Of a stretch of 64,000 bases of DNA, positions 9,423 to 17,909 are shown one piece after another. The translations under genes were made by a program, and so were the position numbers. A model generated the notes under the pieces. That model searched no databases, was not told the DNA's origin, and saw nothing but the letters and a program-made list of their open reading frames with translations. The first letter of the stretch is position 1. Each line of letters opens with the position of its first letter. The DNA lies in assembly GCA_963792915.1 (NCBI GenBank), contig CAWBYD010000007.1, positions 682,001 through 746,000 on the forward strand, written 5' to 3'. This stretch comes from Solirubrobacter sp963792915 (GTDB lineage Bacteria; Actinomycetota; Thermoleophilia; Solirubrobacterales; Solirubrobacteraceae).

Positions 9423-10256
9423 GTGGTCCTCGATTCTCCTCCTCCTCCGTTTCCGGGAACGGACATCGAGGTCCTCGGGCAGGCGGTGCACGTCCACGAC
9501 GTCGGCTCGGGCCCGCCCGTGATCCTTCTGCACGGCTCGGGCCCCGGGACGACGGCGTTGGGGGCGTGGGGCCCGGTGGCGGCCGTGCTCTCCGGTCGGC
9601 ATCGGGTCCTCGCCCCCGACTTTGCAGGCTTCGGCCACCTGGCCACGCCCGGCCCGTTCGGACGCGCGCGCTGGACCGGGCAGGTCCTCGGCGTGCTCGA
9701 CGCGCTGGGCATCAGCTCCTGCGCCGTCGTCGGCAACTCGATGGGCGGGGCGATCGCGCTGTCGGTCGCCCACGCACGTCCCGATCTGGTCACGCGCGTC
9801 GTCGCCGTCGGCTCGCTGGGGGTGGCGATGCCGCTGCCGGACGGCCTCGACGCGCTGTGGTCCTACGAGCCGAGCCGCGAGAACGCGCGCGCGCTGCAAC
9901 ACCTGCTGGTGGGAGACCCCGCGACGGTCACGGACGAGGCCGTCGAGACCCGCCTGCAGGCGACGCTCGAGCCACGCGCTCGAGCCGCCTTCCCCACGCT
10001 GTTTCCTCCCCCACGCGAGCGCTGGGTACGCGATCTCGTGCTGGAGGACTCCGAGCTGGCGGGGATCCGCTGCCCCGTGCTGGCGATCCACGGCTCGGAG
10101 GACCGCGTCGTCCCGCTGCGCGACAGTGCGCTGCGCCTGCTGCACCTGCTCCCCGATGTCCGCCTGCACGTCTTCGGCGGCTGTGGCCACGCGACGCCGG
10201 TCGAGCGCCCCGTTGAGTTCCGCCAGCTGCTGACTTCGTTCCTGGGAGGACCATGA
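9423..10256 (+). CDS. Alpha/beta hydrolase, meta-cleavage-product hydrolase-like
   Basis: 277 aa. The oxyanion-hole motif HGSGPGTTALGAW near residue 40, the nucleophile elbow GNSMGGAIAL (Ser about 105), Asp in AIHGSEDRVVPL and His in FGGCGHATPVE form a complete catalytic triad. The HGSGPG motif is typical of BphD/MhpC/XylF-type hydrolases of carbon-carbon bonds. GTG start with upstream AGGAGG; its stop overlaps the next ATG (ATGA). Substrate unknown. Confidence 0.9.
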   Translation: MVLDSPPPPFPGTDIEVLGQAVHVHDVGSGPPVILLHGSGPGTTALGAWGPVAAVLSGRHRVLAPDFAGFGHLATPGPFGRARWTGQVLGVLDALGISSCAVVGNSMGGAIALSVAHARPDLVTRVVAVGSLGVAMPLPDGLDALWSYEPSRENARALQHLLVGDPATVTDEAVETRLQATLEPRARAAFPTLFPPPRERWVRDLVLEDSELAGIRCPVLAIHGSEDRVVPLRDSALRLLHLLPDVRLHVFGGCGHATPVERPVEFRQLLTSFLGGP

Positions 10257-11461
10257 CTGACTTCGCCGTGCTGAGGGCACCGTCACAGGTGCTGTTCGGG
10301 GAGGGGATGGCGTCCGCCACCGGCCCCGTCGCGGCCGGCCACGGCCGCCGCGTCCTGGTCTGCACCGACCCGACGATCGCCGCGACCGAGGGCTTCGAGA
10401 GCGTGCACACCTCGCTCGAGGCGGCCGGCCTGCACGTCGCCGTGTTCGCCAACGGCGCGGTCGACGTCCCGCGCGAGACGATCGAGGCCGCGGCCGAGTT
10501 GGGCCGCGCCGAGCAGCCGGACGCGATCGTCGCCGTCGGCGGCGGCAGCGTGATCGATCTCGCCAAGGTCACCGCGCTGCTGCTCTCGCACGACGGCCCG
10601 CTCGAGCGCTACTACCCGGTGCAGTCGATCCCAGGGCCCGTGCTGCCGCTGATCGCGCTGCCGACCACGGCCGGCACCGGCTCGGAGGCGACGCCGGTCT
10701 CCGTCATCACCGACCCCGCGCAGGGCATGAAGGTCGGCGTCGCCAGCCCGCACCTGATCCCGCGCCACGCCATCTGCGACCCGCTGCTGACCGTCGGCGC
10801 GCCACCCACGGTCACCGCGCACTCGGGCATCGACGCCCTCTCGCACGCGATCGAGGCGTACATGTCCGCGCGCGAGACGCCGTCGGTCGACCTCGTGCTC
10901 GGCCGCCCGCAGGTCGGCAAGAACCTGCTCTCGGACACGCTGGCGCTGACCGCGGCGGGCTGGATCGCCCGCAACCTGGTGCGCGCCGTCGAGGACGGGT
11001 CCGACCTCGAGGCGCGCACCGGGATGCTCTACGGCAGCCTGCTGGCCGGGATCGCGTTCGGCAACTCGGGCGTCTCGGCCGCGCACGCGCTGCAGTTCGC
11101 CGTCGGCGCTGCGACGCACACGTCGCACGGGCTCGGCACGGGCCTGCTGCTCCCTTACGTCATGGAGTACAACCGCCCGGCGCGCGTGCACGAGCTCGCC
11201 GAGCTGGCCGGCGTGATGGACCCCGGCCGCGACCCGGTCGAGTTCGTGCACGACCTCGGGCTGCGGATCGGGCTCCCGGGATCGCTGGCGGAGATCGGCG
11301 TGGCCGGCGACGACCTGCGCGCGCTCGCCGAGGCGTCGATCCAGATCCGGCGCCTGATCGACAACAACCCGCGCCCGCTGGACACCGACGCGCTCGAGAG
11401 CATCCTGAGGGCGGCCTGGCACGGCAACCCGGCCCGACTCGCGCCGCTCGCAACCGCGTAG
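10253..11461 (+). CDS. Iron-containing alcohol dehydrogenase family protein
   Basis: 402 aa, group III metal-dependent NAD(P) dehydrogenase. Visible: AIVAVGGGSVIDLAK (nucleotide binding), LPTTAGTGSEATPVSVIT, metal-site Asp in CDPLLT, GIDALSHAIEAYMS and HTSHGLGTGLLLPYVMEY with the metal-binding His residues. Last gene of the plus-strand operon, translationally coupled to the hydrolase by a 4-bp overlap. Maleylacetate reductases and polyol or lactaldehyde dehydrogenases belong here; the transporter context favours a polyol or hydroxy-ketone substrate (inference). The gene ends at repeat copy 2. Confidence 0.93.
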   Translation: MTDFAVLRAPSQVLFGEGMASATGPVAAGHGRRVLVCTDPTIAATEGFESVHTSLEAAGLHVAVFANGAVDVPRETIEAAAELGRAEQPDAIVAVGGGSVIDLAKVTALLLSHDGPLERYYPVQSIPGPVLPLIALPTTAGTGSEATPVSVITDPAQGMKVGVASPHLIPRHAICDPLLTVGAPPTVTAHSGIDALSHAIEAYMSARETPSVDLVLGRPQVGKNLLSDTLALTAAGWIARNLVRAVEDGSDLEARTGMLYGSLLAGIAFGNSGVSAAHALQFAVGAATHTSHGLGTGLLLPYVMEYNRPARVHELAELAGVMDPGRDPVEFVHDLGLRIGLPGSLAEIGVAGDDLRALAEASIQIRRLIDNNPRPLDTDALESILRAAWHGNPARLAPLATA

Positions 11462-11507
11462 AAGGTCGGATGATCGGGGTGGGGCGGTGGGGCTGCCCTG
11501 CCTTCTA
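11459..11507 (-). repeat. Interspersed ~45-bp repeat, copy 2 (inverted)
   Basis: Reverse-complement copy of 919-971. Its ends are a perfect inverted pair TAGAAGG and CCTTCTA, formed by the two stop codons of the convergent alcohol dehydrogenase and GntR genes. The top strand carries three G4 runs (GGGGTGGGGCGGTGGGG). Together the copies enclose exactly the DeoR-to-alcohol-dehydrogenase module. Confidence 0.8.
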
Positions 11508-12146
11508 ATCTCCGATGAGGTCGTGGACCGCGCGCTCGAGGTGGGCGCGCATCCGCGCCTCGGCGGCGGTCGTGTCGCCGGCCTCGATCACGTCCAGCAG
11601 CTCGTGATGCTCGGCGCCCATCGCCGCCGGCGACGTCCAGGACGGCCGCAGGTGCGCCATGCAGAGCCGGATCTCGCCGCTCAGCGAGCGGTACAGGCGG
11701 TCCAGCCGCGGGCTGCCCACGGCGTCGACAAGCGCGTGGTGGAAGCTCAGGTCGCCGTCGACGACCTCGCTCCAGCCGGCGTCGTCCGGCAGCGCCTCCA
11801 AGCGGGCGATCGCCTCGCGGGCGAGCGCCACCGACGACCCGCGCGCCTGCACCTCGCGGACCACAAGGCACTCGAGCGGGATGCGCACGGAGAACAGGTC
11901 CTCGACGTCCTCGCGCTCGAGCACGGGCACGTGGGCGCTGCGGTTGGGCTCGCGCACCAGCAGCCCCTCGTGGCAGAGGGTCTGGATCGCGGCCCGCACG
12001 GTCGGGCGCGCGACGCCCAGGTCCGAGGCCAGTTCGAGCTCCGGCAGTCGCAGGCCGGGTTCGATCGCCCCGTCGAGGATGCGTGCGCGCAGTGACGCCA
12101 CGACCGCGTCGGTCGTCGAGATCGGGCGCACCTCCAGCCCGGCCAT
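11505..12146 (-). CDS. GntR-family regulator, FadR subfamily (FCD domain)
   Basis: 213 aa. Start MAGLEVRPIS at 12146, whose ATG shares a base with the stop of the HAD-like gene. The N-terminal winged HTH shows LRARILDGAIEPGLRLPE, LASDLGVARPTVRAAIQTL and CHEGLLVREPNR. The C-terminal all-helical FCD ligand domain carries the metal-binding pattern DLSFHHALVDAVGS, IRLCMAHL and AEHHELLDVIEAGD with AHLERAVHDL. Probably controls its own operon and, by a shared TTGTCT-ACA element, the dehydrogenase operon at 7300. The ligand is probably an organic acid (family knowledge). Confidence 0.92.
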   Translation of the reverse strand: MAGLEVRPISTTDAVVASLRARILDGAIEPGLRLPELELASDLGVARPTVRAAIQTLCHEGLLVREPNRSAHVPVLEREDVEDLFSVRIPLECLVVREVQARGSSVALAREAIARLEALPDDAGWSEVVDGDLSFHHALVDAVGSPRLDRLYRSLSGEIRLCMAHLRPSWTSPAAMGAEHHELLDVIEAGDTTAAEARMRAHLERAVHDLIGD

Positions 12147-12778
12147 CAGGCTGCCACCGACGCGAGCTGGACCGGCGAGAGCGCGAGTGCGCGCAGCGAA
12201 CGCCATTCGGCGTCGGGCGCCGGCGAGTCGACGGGCGGGAGCGAGCCGCGGCGGTTCACCCACGCCGTGTGCAGGCCGAGCGCGCGGGCGCGGCGCAGCG
12301 ACTGCAGCGACGCGCTGACGTAGAGCGCGCGGTCGCCGAGCGAATAGGTCGGCAGCTCGGCGGGCGAGATGATCGCCTCGAACGCGCCGTCGAGCGGGCG
12401 CAGCGCGCCTTCGACGAGCCGGCGGTCGGCGCGCGCGAGCACGACGAGCCGCGCGCCGCGGGCGGCGGTCACGACGGCGTCCGGCGCGTCGGGATACAGG
12501 CGCGTGAGGAAGACCGCGCGCGAGAGCGACTCCTCGCCGCTCTCCTCGGTCACCCAGCCGCGCTCGTGCGCGAGGCGCTCGAACGCGAAGGCCAGCCCGC
12601 GGCCGCCGGGACGGCTCGTCGCCAGCGCCTCCACGCGCCGGCGCAGCCCCGCACCGCGATCCAGCGGGCTCTCGCCGTTGCGGCGGGCCAGCTCGTATAC
12701 CACCGCCTCCAGCGCCGTGGCGGAGTCCATCAGCGTCCCCTGGCACGCAAGCACGACGACTTGTGCGCGGCTCTCCAT
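12146..12778 (-). CDS. HAD-superfamily protein lacking catalytic residues
   Basis: 210 aa, resembles type II haloacid dehalogenase/phosphatase folds. Start ATG 12778 with Shine-Dalgarno GGAGGGG. Motif I reads VVVLACQGTLMDS, so the nucleophile Asp of DxYGT/DxDGT is Ala. Motif II reads LVVLARADRR instead of SNGS/TN. The motif III Lys of YKPDP is lost (TYSLGDRALY) and motif IV acidic residues are absent (SASLQSLRRARALGLHT), though the family end AWVNRRG is intact. Probably non-enzymatic. Co-transcribed with and just upstream of the GntR gene, so it may act in ligand sensing or as a regulatory partner (inference). Confidence 0.78.
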   Translation of the reverse strand: MESRAQVVVLACQGTLMDSATALEAVVYELARRNGESPLDRGAGLRRRVEALATSRPGGRGLAFAFERLAHERGWVTEESGEESLSRAVFLTRLYPDAPDAVVTAARGARLVVLARADRRLVEGALRPLDGAFEAIISPAELPTYSLGDRALYVSASLQSLRRARALGLHTAWVNRRGSLPPVDSPAPDAEWRSLRALALSPVQLASVAA

Positions 12779-12826
12779 GTCCCCTCCTGGTCCCATCGCT
12801 CTCCGTCCTCTAGACAGGACCCTATC

Positions 12827-12837
12827 TTGTCTGACAG
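12827..12837. promoter_or_regulatory. Candidate FadR-type GntR operator TTGTCTGACAG
   Basis: Fits TNGTNNNACNN and is followed by a second partial element GTCTTACACAA (12837-12847). It lies 49 bp upstream of the HAD-like/GntR operon and 74 bp upstream of the divergent secreted protein. The match to the element at 7305-7315 (TTGTCTTACAA) supports autoregulation plus control of the catabolic operon. Confidence 0.5.
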
Positions 12838-12910
12838 TCTTACACAACAACAATTTCGCAAGTTCTTGCGGCCGGCCTGGATGGCCGGTCGAGTGGAGGA
12901 GAGACACGCG

Positions 12911-14008
12911 ATGGGTCGCATCAGGCTGTGGCCGGCAGCCGCCGTGGCGCTGGCCTGGTTCATGTTCGCACCGACCGCCCCGGCGCAGCAGCCGGGCTGC
13001 GGGCCCAGCTTCCGCGACGACTTCAACGGCACGGCACTGGACCCTGGTTGGAGCGTCGTGCGCCCCGACCAGAGCCTGCAGGTCTCGGGCGGAACGCTGA
13101 AGATCCCCACCGGCCCCGGCACGCTGCTCGCGGGCACCAACACCGCCGCCAACCTCGTGCTGCGCCCGGCGCCCGGCGGCGCGTGGACGGTCGTGGCGAA
13201 GCTCTCCCACCACGGGCTCGTGGCCTACCAGAAGGCCGGCATCCTGGTCTACGGCGACGACGACGACTACACCAGCGTCGGCCGCTCGGCGACGCCCGAC
13301 GGCGAGCGCTTCTGGCACACGGAGGAGCGCGCCGCGACGGTGCCGAGCGCCGACCCCTCGTTCTCGCCGCTGCTGCCCGCGAACTACCCGGACGACTTCT
13401 ACGTGCGGCTCGGCTGGAACGGCGCCGGCAGCCTCGTCAGCTCGTACTCGACGGACGCCACGAACTGGACCTCGGTCGGGCGCACCACCAACTGGCTGCC
13501 CGACAACCCGCGGGTCGGCGTCTTCGCGTACGCCGACGGCGCGGCCACCGCGGTCACGCCCGAGTTCGACTGGATCGAGGTCGATCCGGTGTGCGACCCG
13601 CCGCCCGGCACGCTGAGCCTGACCCTGGGCCCGGCGGGCGACCTCGGGACGCTGCTCCCGTCGATCGCGCGCGACTACACGATGAGCTTCACCGCGACCG
13701 CCAGCGCCTCGGCCGCGCAGTCGGTGCTGACCGTCGTCGACCCGAGCCCGACGGCGCCCGGCCACCTCGTCAACGGCGCCGCCGCGCTCGCCCAGCCGCT
13801 GCAGATGACGGCGGCCGACGCGACGCACCAGACCGGCGCGTTCGCGGCGGTGAGCGCGACGCCGCTGACGCTCCTGAGCTTCGCGACGCCGCTCAACCAG
13901 GACGCGATCACGATCCAGGTCAAGCAGTCCGTCGCGACCACGGATGCGCTCACGCGCGGCAGCTACGGCAAGACCCTGACGTTCACGCTTACGGCCGTGC
14001 AGCCGTAG
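12911..14008 (+). CDS. Secreted protein with DUF1349-like lectin fold and a shared C-terminal domain
   Basis: 365 aa. Signal peptide residues 1-25 (MGRIRLWPAAAVALAWFMF, cleavage near APAQQ). Residues about 30-225 resemble the DUF1349/GH43 C-terminal concanavalin-like fold (FRDDFNGTALDPGWSVVRPD, YQKAGILVYGDDDDYTSVGR, VRLGWNGAG, VGVFAYADG). Residues about 232-365 form a beta-rich domain closely related to the C-terminus of the protein at 18683-21325 (GHLVNG, DAITIQVKQS, GSYGKTLTFTLT). Start ATG 12911 follows GAGGAGAG. Likely binds or trims polysaccharide at the cell exterior; no catalytic residues identified. Confidence 0.82.
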   Translation: MGRIRLWPAAAVALAWFMFAPTAPAQQPGCGPSFRDDFNGTALDPGWSVVRPDQSLQVSGGTLKIPTGPGTLLAGTNTAANLVLRPAPGGAWTVVAKLSHHGLVAYQKAGILVYGDDDDYTSVGRSATPDGERFWHTEERAATVPSADPSFSPLLPANYPDDFYVRLGWNGAGSLVSSYSTDATNWTSVGRTTNWLPDNPRVGVFAYADGAATAVTPEFDWIEVDPVCDPPPGTLSLTLGPAGDLGTLLPSIARDYTMSFTATASASAAQSVLTVVDPSPTAPGHLVNGAAALAQPLQMTAADATHQTGAFAAVSATPLTLLSFATPLNQDAITIQVKQSVATTDALTRGSYGKTLTFTLTAVQP

Positions 14009-14019
14009 GGGCGGGGGGC

Positions 14020-14051
14020 GGAGCGCCGGGCCTCCCCGGGGCCGGCGCTCC
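14020..14051 (+). terminator. GC-rich hairpin behind the secreted protein gene
   Basis: Ten-bp stem GGAGCGCCGG (14020-14029) with CCGGCGCTCC (14042-14051), extendable inward with a bulge, 12 bases after the stop codon. No clear U-tract, as is common in actinobacteria. Confidence 0.6.
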
Positions 14052-14113
14052 GTCGCACCGTGCCCACTCGGCTATGTTCGACTCGTCAACAACGTGAGAG
14101 GACCGTGGGGTCG

Positions 14114-17100
14114 ATGAGGCGACTGGTCGTGCTGGGCGCGTGCGCCGCGGCAGCGAGCCTGGCGCTGGCGGCGCCCGCGCGCGCTGCCGGTGGGCTCGTT
14201 GCCGCCTACGGCTTCGACGAGGGACTCGGCAGCGTCACCGCCGACGCGTCGGGCGCCGGCAACGGAGGTACGACTGCGAACACGACCTGGGCGGCCGGTA
14301 AGTACGGCCGGGCACTCTCGTTCGCGGGCACGACCGGCAGCTACGTCACCGTCCCGGACGCCGCGTCGCTGCAGCTGACCACGGGCATGACGCTCGAGGC
14401 CTGGGTGAACCCCAGTCAGCTCGGCAGCACCTGGCGGACGGCGATCTTCAAGCAGGCGTCGTCGAGCGCGATGAGCTACGCGCTGTACGCCAACAACGGC
14501 AGTTCGCGCCCCACCGGCCAGGTGTCGATCGCCGGCGAGCAGAGCGCCACCGGCACCGCGGTCCTGGCGCTCAACCAATGGACGCATCTCGCGACGACCT
14601 ACGACGGCGCGGCGCTGCGCCTGTTCGTCAACGGCGTCCAGGTCGCGAGCAAGGCGCAGACCGGCGCGATCGGAAGCTCGACCGGCCCGCTGCGGATCGG
14701 CGGCAACGCGATCTGGCCGGAGTACTTCCGCGGGCTGATCGACGAGGTCAGGATCTACAACCGCGCGCTCTCGCCCGCCGAGATCCAGACCGACATGGCG
14801 ACCGCGGTGAGCGGTCCGGCGGACACGCACGCCCCCACGGCACCGACCGCGCTCGCCCAGACCGGGGCGAGCGACACGTCGGTCACGCTCAGCTGGACCG
14901 CCGCGACCGACGACGTCGGGGTCGCGGGCTACGGGCTCTACCGCAACGGCACGCCGGCCGGCAGCGCCACGGGCACCACGGCGACGCTCAGCGGCCTCGC
15001 CTGCGCGACGACGTACACCGTCGCGGTCGATGCGTTCGACGCCGCCGGGAACCGCTCCGCCCAGACCGCGCGCAGCGCGACCACCGGCGCCTGTGACACG
15101 TCGCCGCCGCAGGTCGCGATCACCAGCCCCGCGGGCGCGACGACGGTGAGCGGCACCGTCGCGGTGTCCGCGACCGCGAGCGACGACCGCGGCGTGGCGG
15201 GCGTGCAATTCCAACTCGACGGCCAGAGCCTCGGCGCCGAGGACACGGCGCCGCCCTACAGCGCGAGCTGGGACACGACGCTGACCTCCTCGGGCGCGCA
15301 TACGCTGACCGCGGTCGCGCGCGACGGCGCGGGCAACCGCACGACCTCCGCGTCCGTGGCGGTGACCGTCCGCAACGACGCGCCGCGCTTCGTCAACGAC
15401 CGCGTGCTGATCGGCCTCAGCGAGCCGACCGACCTCGTCTTCACCCCGGACGGGCGCATGCTGATCACCGAGCGCGCCGGCACGATCTGGGTCGCGCAGC
15501 CGGACTCCACGCGCGTCGATCCGGTCCCGTTCCTGCAGCTGCCGAGCGTCGTGACCGACGACGAGCGCGGGCTGCTCGGCATCGTGCTGGACCCGAGCTT
15601 CTCGAGCAACGGCTACGTCTACGTCTACTACACCAACGCGGCCGCCCAGCGCAACCGCGTCTCGCGCTTCACCGCCAACGGCAACGCCGCGCCGCTGTCC
15701 AGCGAGGTCGTGATCTGGCAGAACACGGTGAACGCGGACATCTGGCACCAGGGCGGTGGGCTCGCGTTCGGGCCGGACGGCGACCTCTACGTGTCCGTCG
15801 GCGACCACCTGCGCAGCCAGGACCCGCAGTCGCTGACGTCCTACAACGGCAAGCTCCTGCGGCTCAACCGCGACGGCAGCGCGCCGACCGACAACCCGTT
15901 CTACGACGGCAGCGGGCCGAACGCCGACGCGATCTGGGCGCGCGGCTTCCGCAACCCGTTCCGCTTCTCGATCGACATGGCGTCGGGGCGGGTGATCGTC
16001 GGCGACGTCGGCCAGGACACGACCGAGGAGGTCGACATCGGCGTGCGCGGCGCCAACTACGGCTGGCCGACGTGCGAGGGCCCGTGCTCAGTCTCGGGGA
16101 TGACCAACCCGGTCTACTCGTACACCCACTCCGGCCACGACGCCTCGATCACGGGCGGCTTCGTCTACCGCGGCACGCAGTTCCCGTCTGACTACCAGGG
16201 CAGCTACTTCTTCGGGGACTACGCCCAGAACTGGATCCGGCGGATGACGTTCGACGCGAACGGCAACGTCGCGTCGGTGGTGCCGTTCGAGCCGGCGGAC
16301 GGCAGCCTCGACGGGCCCTACGGCGACATCGTCGCGCTCGCCCAGGGCCCGGATGGCTCGCTCTGGTACGTCGACACCGGGCCGTTCGCGACCAACAACG
16401 CGGGCGCGATCCGCCGCATCCGCAACGTCAACGCCAACCAGCCGCCGACGGCGCAGGCCGCCGCGGACGTCACGTCCGGGCCTCCGCCGCTGACCGTGCA
16501 CTTCACCGGCGGCGGCTCGGCCGACCCCGAGCGCCAGCCGCTCACGTACCTCTGGGACTTCGGCGACGGCACGAGCTCCACCGCGGCCGATCCCGCGCAC
16601 ACCTACACGCGCAGTGGGCGCTTCGCCGCGCGGCTGACGACGTCCGACGGCACGCTCTCGACGTCGTCTGACCCGCTGACCATCACCGTCGGCTCGGCGC
16701 CCGTCGCGCACATCACGAGCCCGGTCAACGGCGCGACGTTCCGCGCCGGCGACGTGATCGCCTACTCCGGCACGGGCACCGATCCCGACGACGGAACGCT
16801 GCCTGCGACGTCGCTGAGCTGGCGCATCGTCTTCCACCACGAGACGCACATCCACCCCGTGCTCGACGCCGCCGGCGCGTCCGGCTCGATCGCCATCCCG
16901 ACGACCGGCCACAGCTTCCATGGCCAGACGAGCTACGAGCTGGTGCTCACCGCCGTGGACTCGGACGGCATCGCGAGCTCGGACTCGGTGACGATCTCAC
17001 CCGAGAAGGCGAACCTGACGCTCACCACCTCACCGGCCGGGCTCGGCGTCGAGCTCGACGGCATCAGCCAGACGACTCCGCTGGTCTACGACGAGATCAT

Positions 17101-17890
17101 CGGCTTCCACCACACCGTCAACGCCCCGTCGCCGCAGTTCGGCGCGGGCTTCCGCTACACGTTCGCGAGCTGGTCGGACGCCGGCGCGGCCTCGCACGAC
17201 GTCACCGTCGGGCCGGGCGGGACGGCGCTGACGGCGACGTTCTCGGCCACCGGAACGGCGCCGGCGGGGCTCGTGGCCGCGTACGGGTTCGACGAGGGCA
17301 ACGGCGGCACGCTCTACGACGTCTCCGGCCACGGGCACGACGGCGCGCTGTCGGGCCCCGTCTGGTCGGGCGCCGGCCGGCACGGCGGCGCGCTCTCGTT
17401 CGACGGCATCAACGACTCGGTATGGATCCCCGACGACGACGCGCTCGACCTCACGAGCGCGATGACGCTCGAGGCCTGGGTGAAGCCCACGGCGCTGGGC
17501 AGCGCGTGGCGGACCGCGGTGTTCAAGGAGCAGACCGCGCACATGACCTACGCGCTGTACGCCAACACCGACACCGGCAGGCCGACCGGTCAGGCCTACG
17601 TCGGCGGCGAGAAGGACGCGCGCGGATCGACCGGGCTCGCGCTCAACGCGTGGACGCATCTGGCGCTGACCTACGACGGCGCGATGCTGCGGCTGTACGC
17701 GAACGGCGTTCAGGTCCGGGCGCTCGCGGTGAGCGGCGCGATGACGGTCTCGACCGGCGCGCTGAAGCTCGGGGGCAACGCGATCTGGGGCGAGTGGTTC
17801 GCGGGGCTGATGGACGACGTACGGATCTACAACCGGGCGCTGACCGCGAGCGAGATCGCGGGCGATATGGACGTACCGGCCGGAAGCTGA
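14114..17890 (+). CDS. Large secreted multidomain sugar dehydrogenase-like protein (LamG-Fn3-Ig-GSDH-PKD-LamG)
   Basis: 1258 aa, exported (MRRLVVLGACAAAASLALAA, cleavage near ARAAG). Domains in order: LamG about 30-235; fibronectin III 238-328; bacterial Ig 329-420; PQQ-type glucose/sorbosone dehydrogenase propeller 424-770 (SEPTDLVFTPDGRMLITERA, GLLGIVLDPSFSSNGYVY, HQGGGLAFGPDGDLYVSVGD, RGFRNPFRFSID, GANYGWPTCEGPC); PKD 772-860 (YLWDFGDGTSS); two beta domains 861-1045; a second LamG 1050-1258 closely similar to the first. Start ATG 14114 rather than 14060. Probably an extracellular, carbohydrate-binding quinoprotein oxidising a sugar; cofactor residues not verified. Confidence 0.9.
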   Translation: MRRLVVLGACAAAASLALAAPARAAGGLVAAYGFDEGLGSVTADASGAGNGGTTANTTWAAGKYGRALSFAGTTGSYVTVPDAASLQLTTGMTLEAWVNPSQLGSTWRTAIFKQASSSAMSYALYANNGSSRPTGQVSIAGEQSATGTAVLALNQWTHLATTYDGAALRLFVNGVQVASKAQTGAIGSSTGPLRIGGNAIWPEYFRGLIDEVRIYNRALSPAEIQTDMATAVSGPADTHAPTAPTALAQTGASDTSVTLSWTAATDDVGVAGYGLYRNGTPAGSATGTTATLSGLACATTYTVAVDAFDAAGNRSAQTARSATTGACDTSPPQVAITSPAGATTVSGTVAVSATASDDRGVAGVQFQLDGQSLGAEDTAPPYSASWDTTLTSSGAHTLTAVARDGAGNRTTSASVAVTVRNDAPRFVNDRVLIGLSEPTDLVFTPDGRMLITERAGTIWVAQPDSTRVDPVPFLQLPSVVTDDERGLLGIVLDPSFSSNGYVYVYYTNAAAQRNRVSRFTANGNAAPLSSEVVIWQNTVNADIWHQGGGLAFGPDGDLYVSVGDHLRSQDPQSLTSYNGKLLRLNRDGSAPTDNPFYDGSGPNADAIWARGFRNPFRFSIDMASGRVIVGDVGQDTTEEVDIGVRGANYGWPTCEGPCSVSGMTNPVYSYTHSGHDASITGGFVYRGTQFPSDYQGSYFFGDYAQNWIRRMTFDANGNVASVVPFEPADGSLDGPYGDIVALAQGPDGSLWYVDTGPFATNNAGAIRRIRNVNANQPPTAQAAADVTSGPPPLTVHFTGGGSADPERQPLTYLWDFGDGTSSTAADPAHTYTRSGRFAARLTTSDGTLSTSSDPLTITVGSAPVAHITSPVNGATFRAGDVIAYSGTGTDPDDGTLPATSLSWRIVFHHETHIHPVLDAAGASGSIAIPTTGHSFHGQTSYELVLTAVDSDGIASSDSVTISPEKANLTLTTSPAGLGVELDGISQTTPLVYDEIIGFHHTVNAPSPQFGAGFRYTFASWSDAGAASHDVTVGPGGTALTATFSATGTAPAGLVAAYGFDEGNGGTLYDVSGHGHDGALSGPVWSGAGRHGGALSFDGINDSVWIPDDDALDLTSAMTLEAWVKPTALGSAWRTAVFKEQTAHMTYALYANTDTGRPTGQAYVGGEKDARGSTGLALNAWTHLALTYDGAMLRLYANGVQVRALAVSGAMTVSTGALKLGGNAIWGEWFAGLMDDVRIYNRALTASEIAGDMDVPAGS

Positions 17891-17909
17891 TCTGCCAAGG
17901 TGAGGGTCC

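Noticed and set aside
11465..11495. G-quadruplex in repeat copy 2
   Set aside because: Only three runs of three or more G are close together; the fourth is GG. Possible but not supported as a strong quadruplex.
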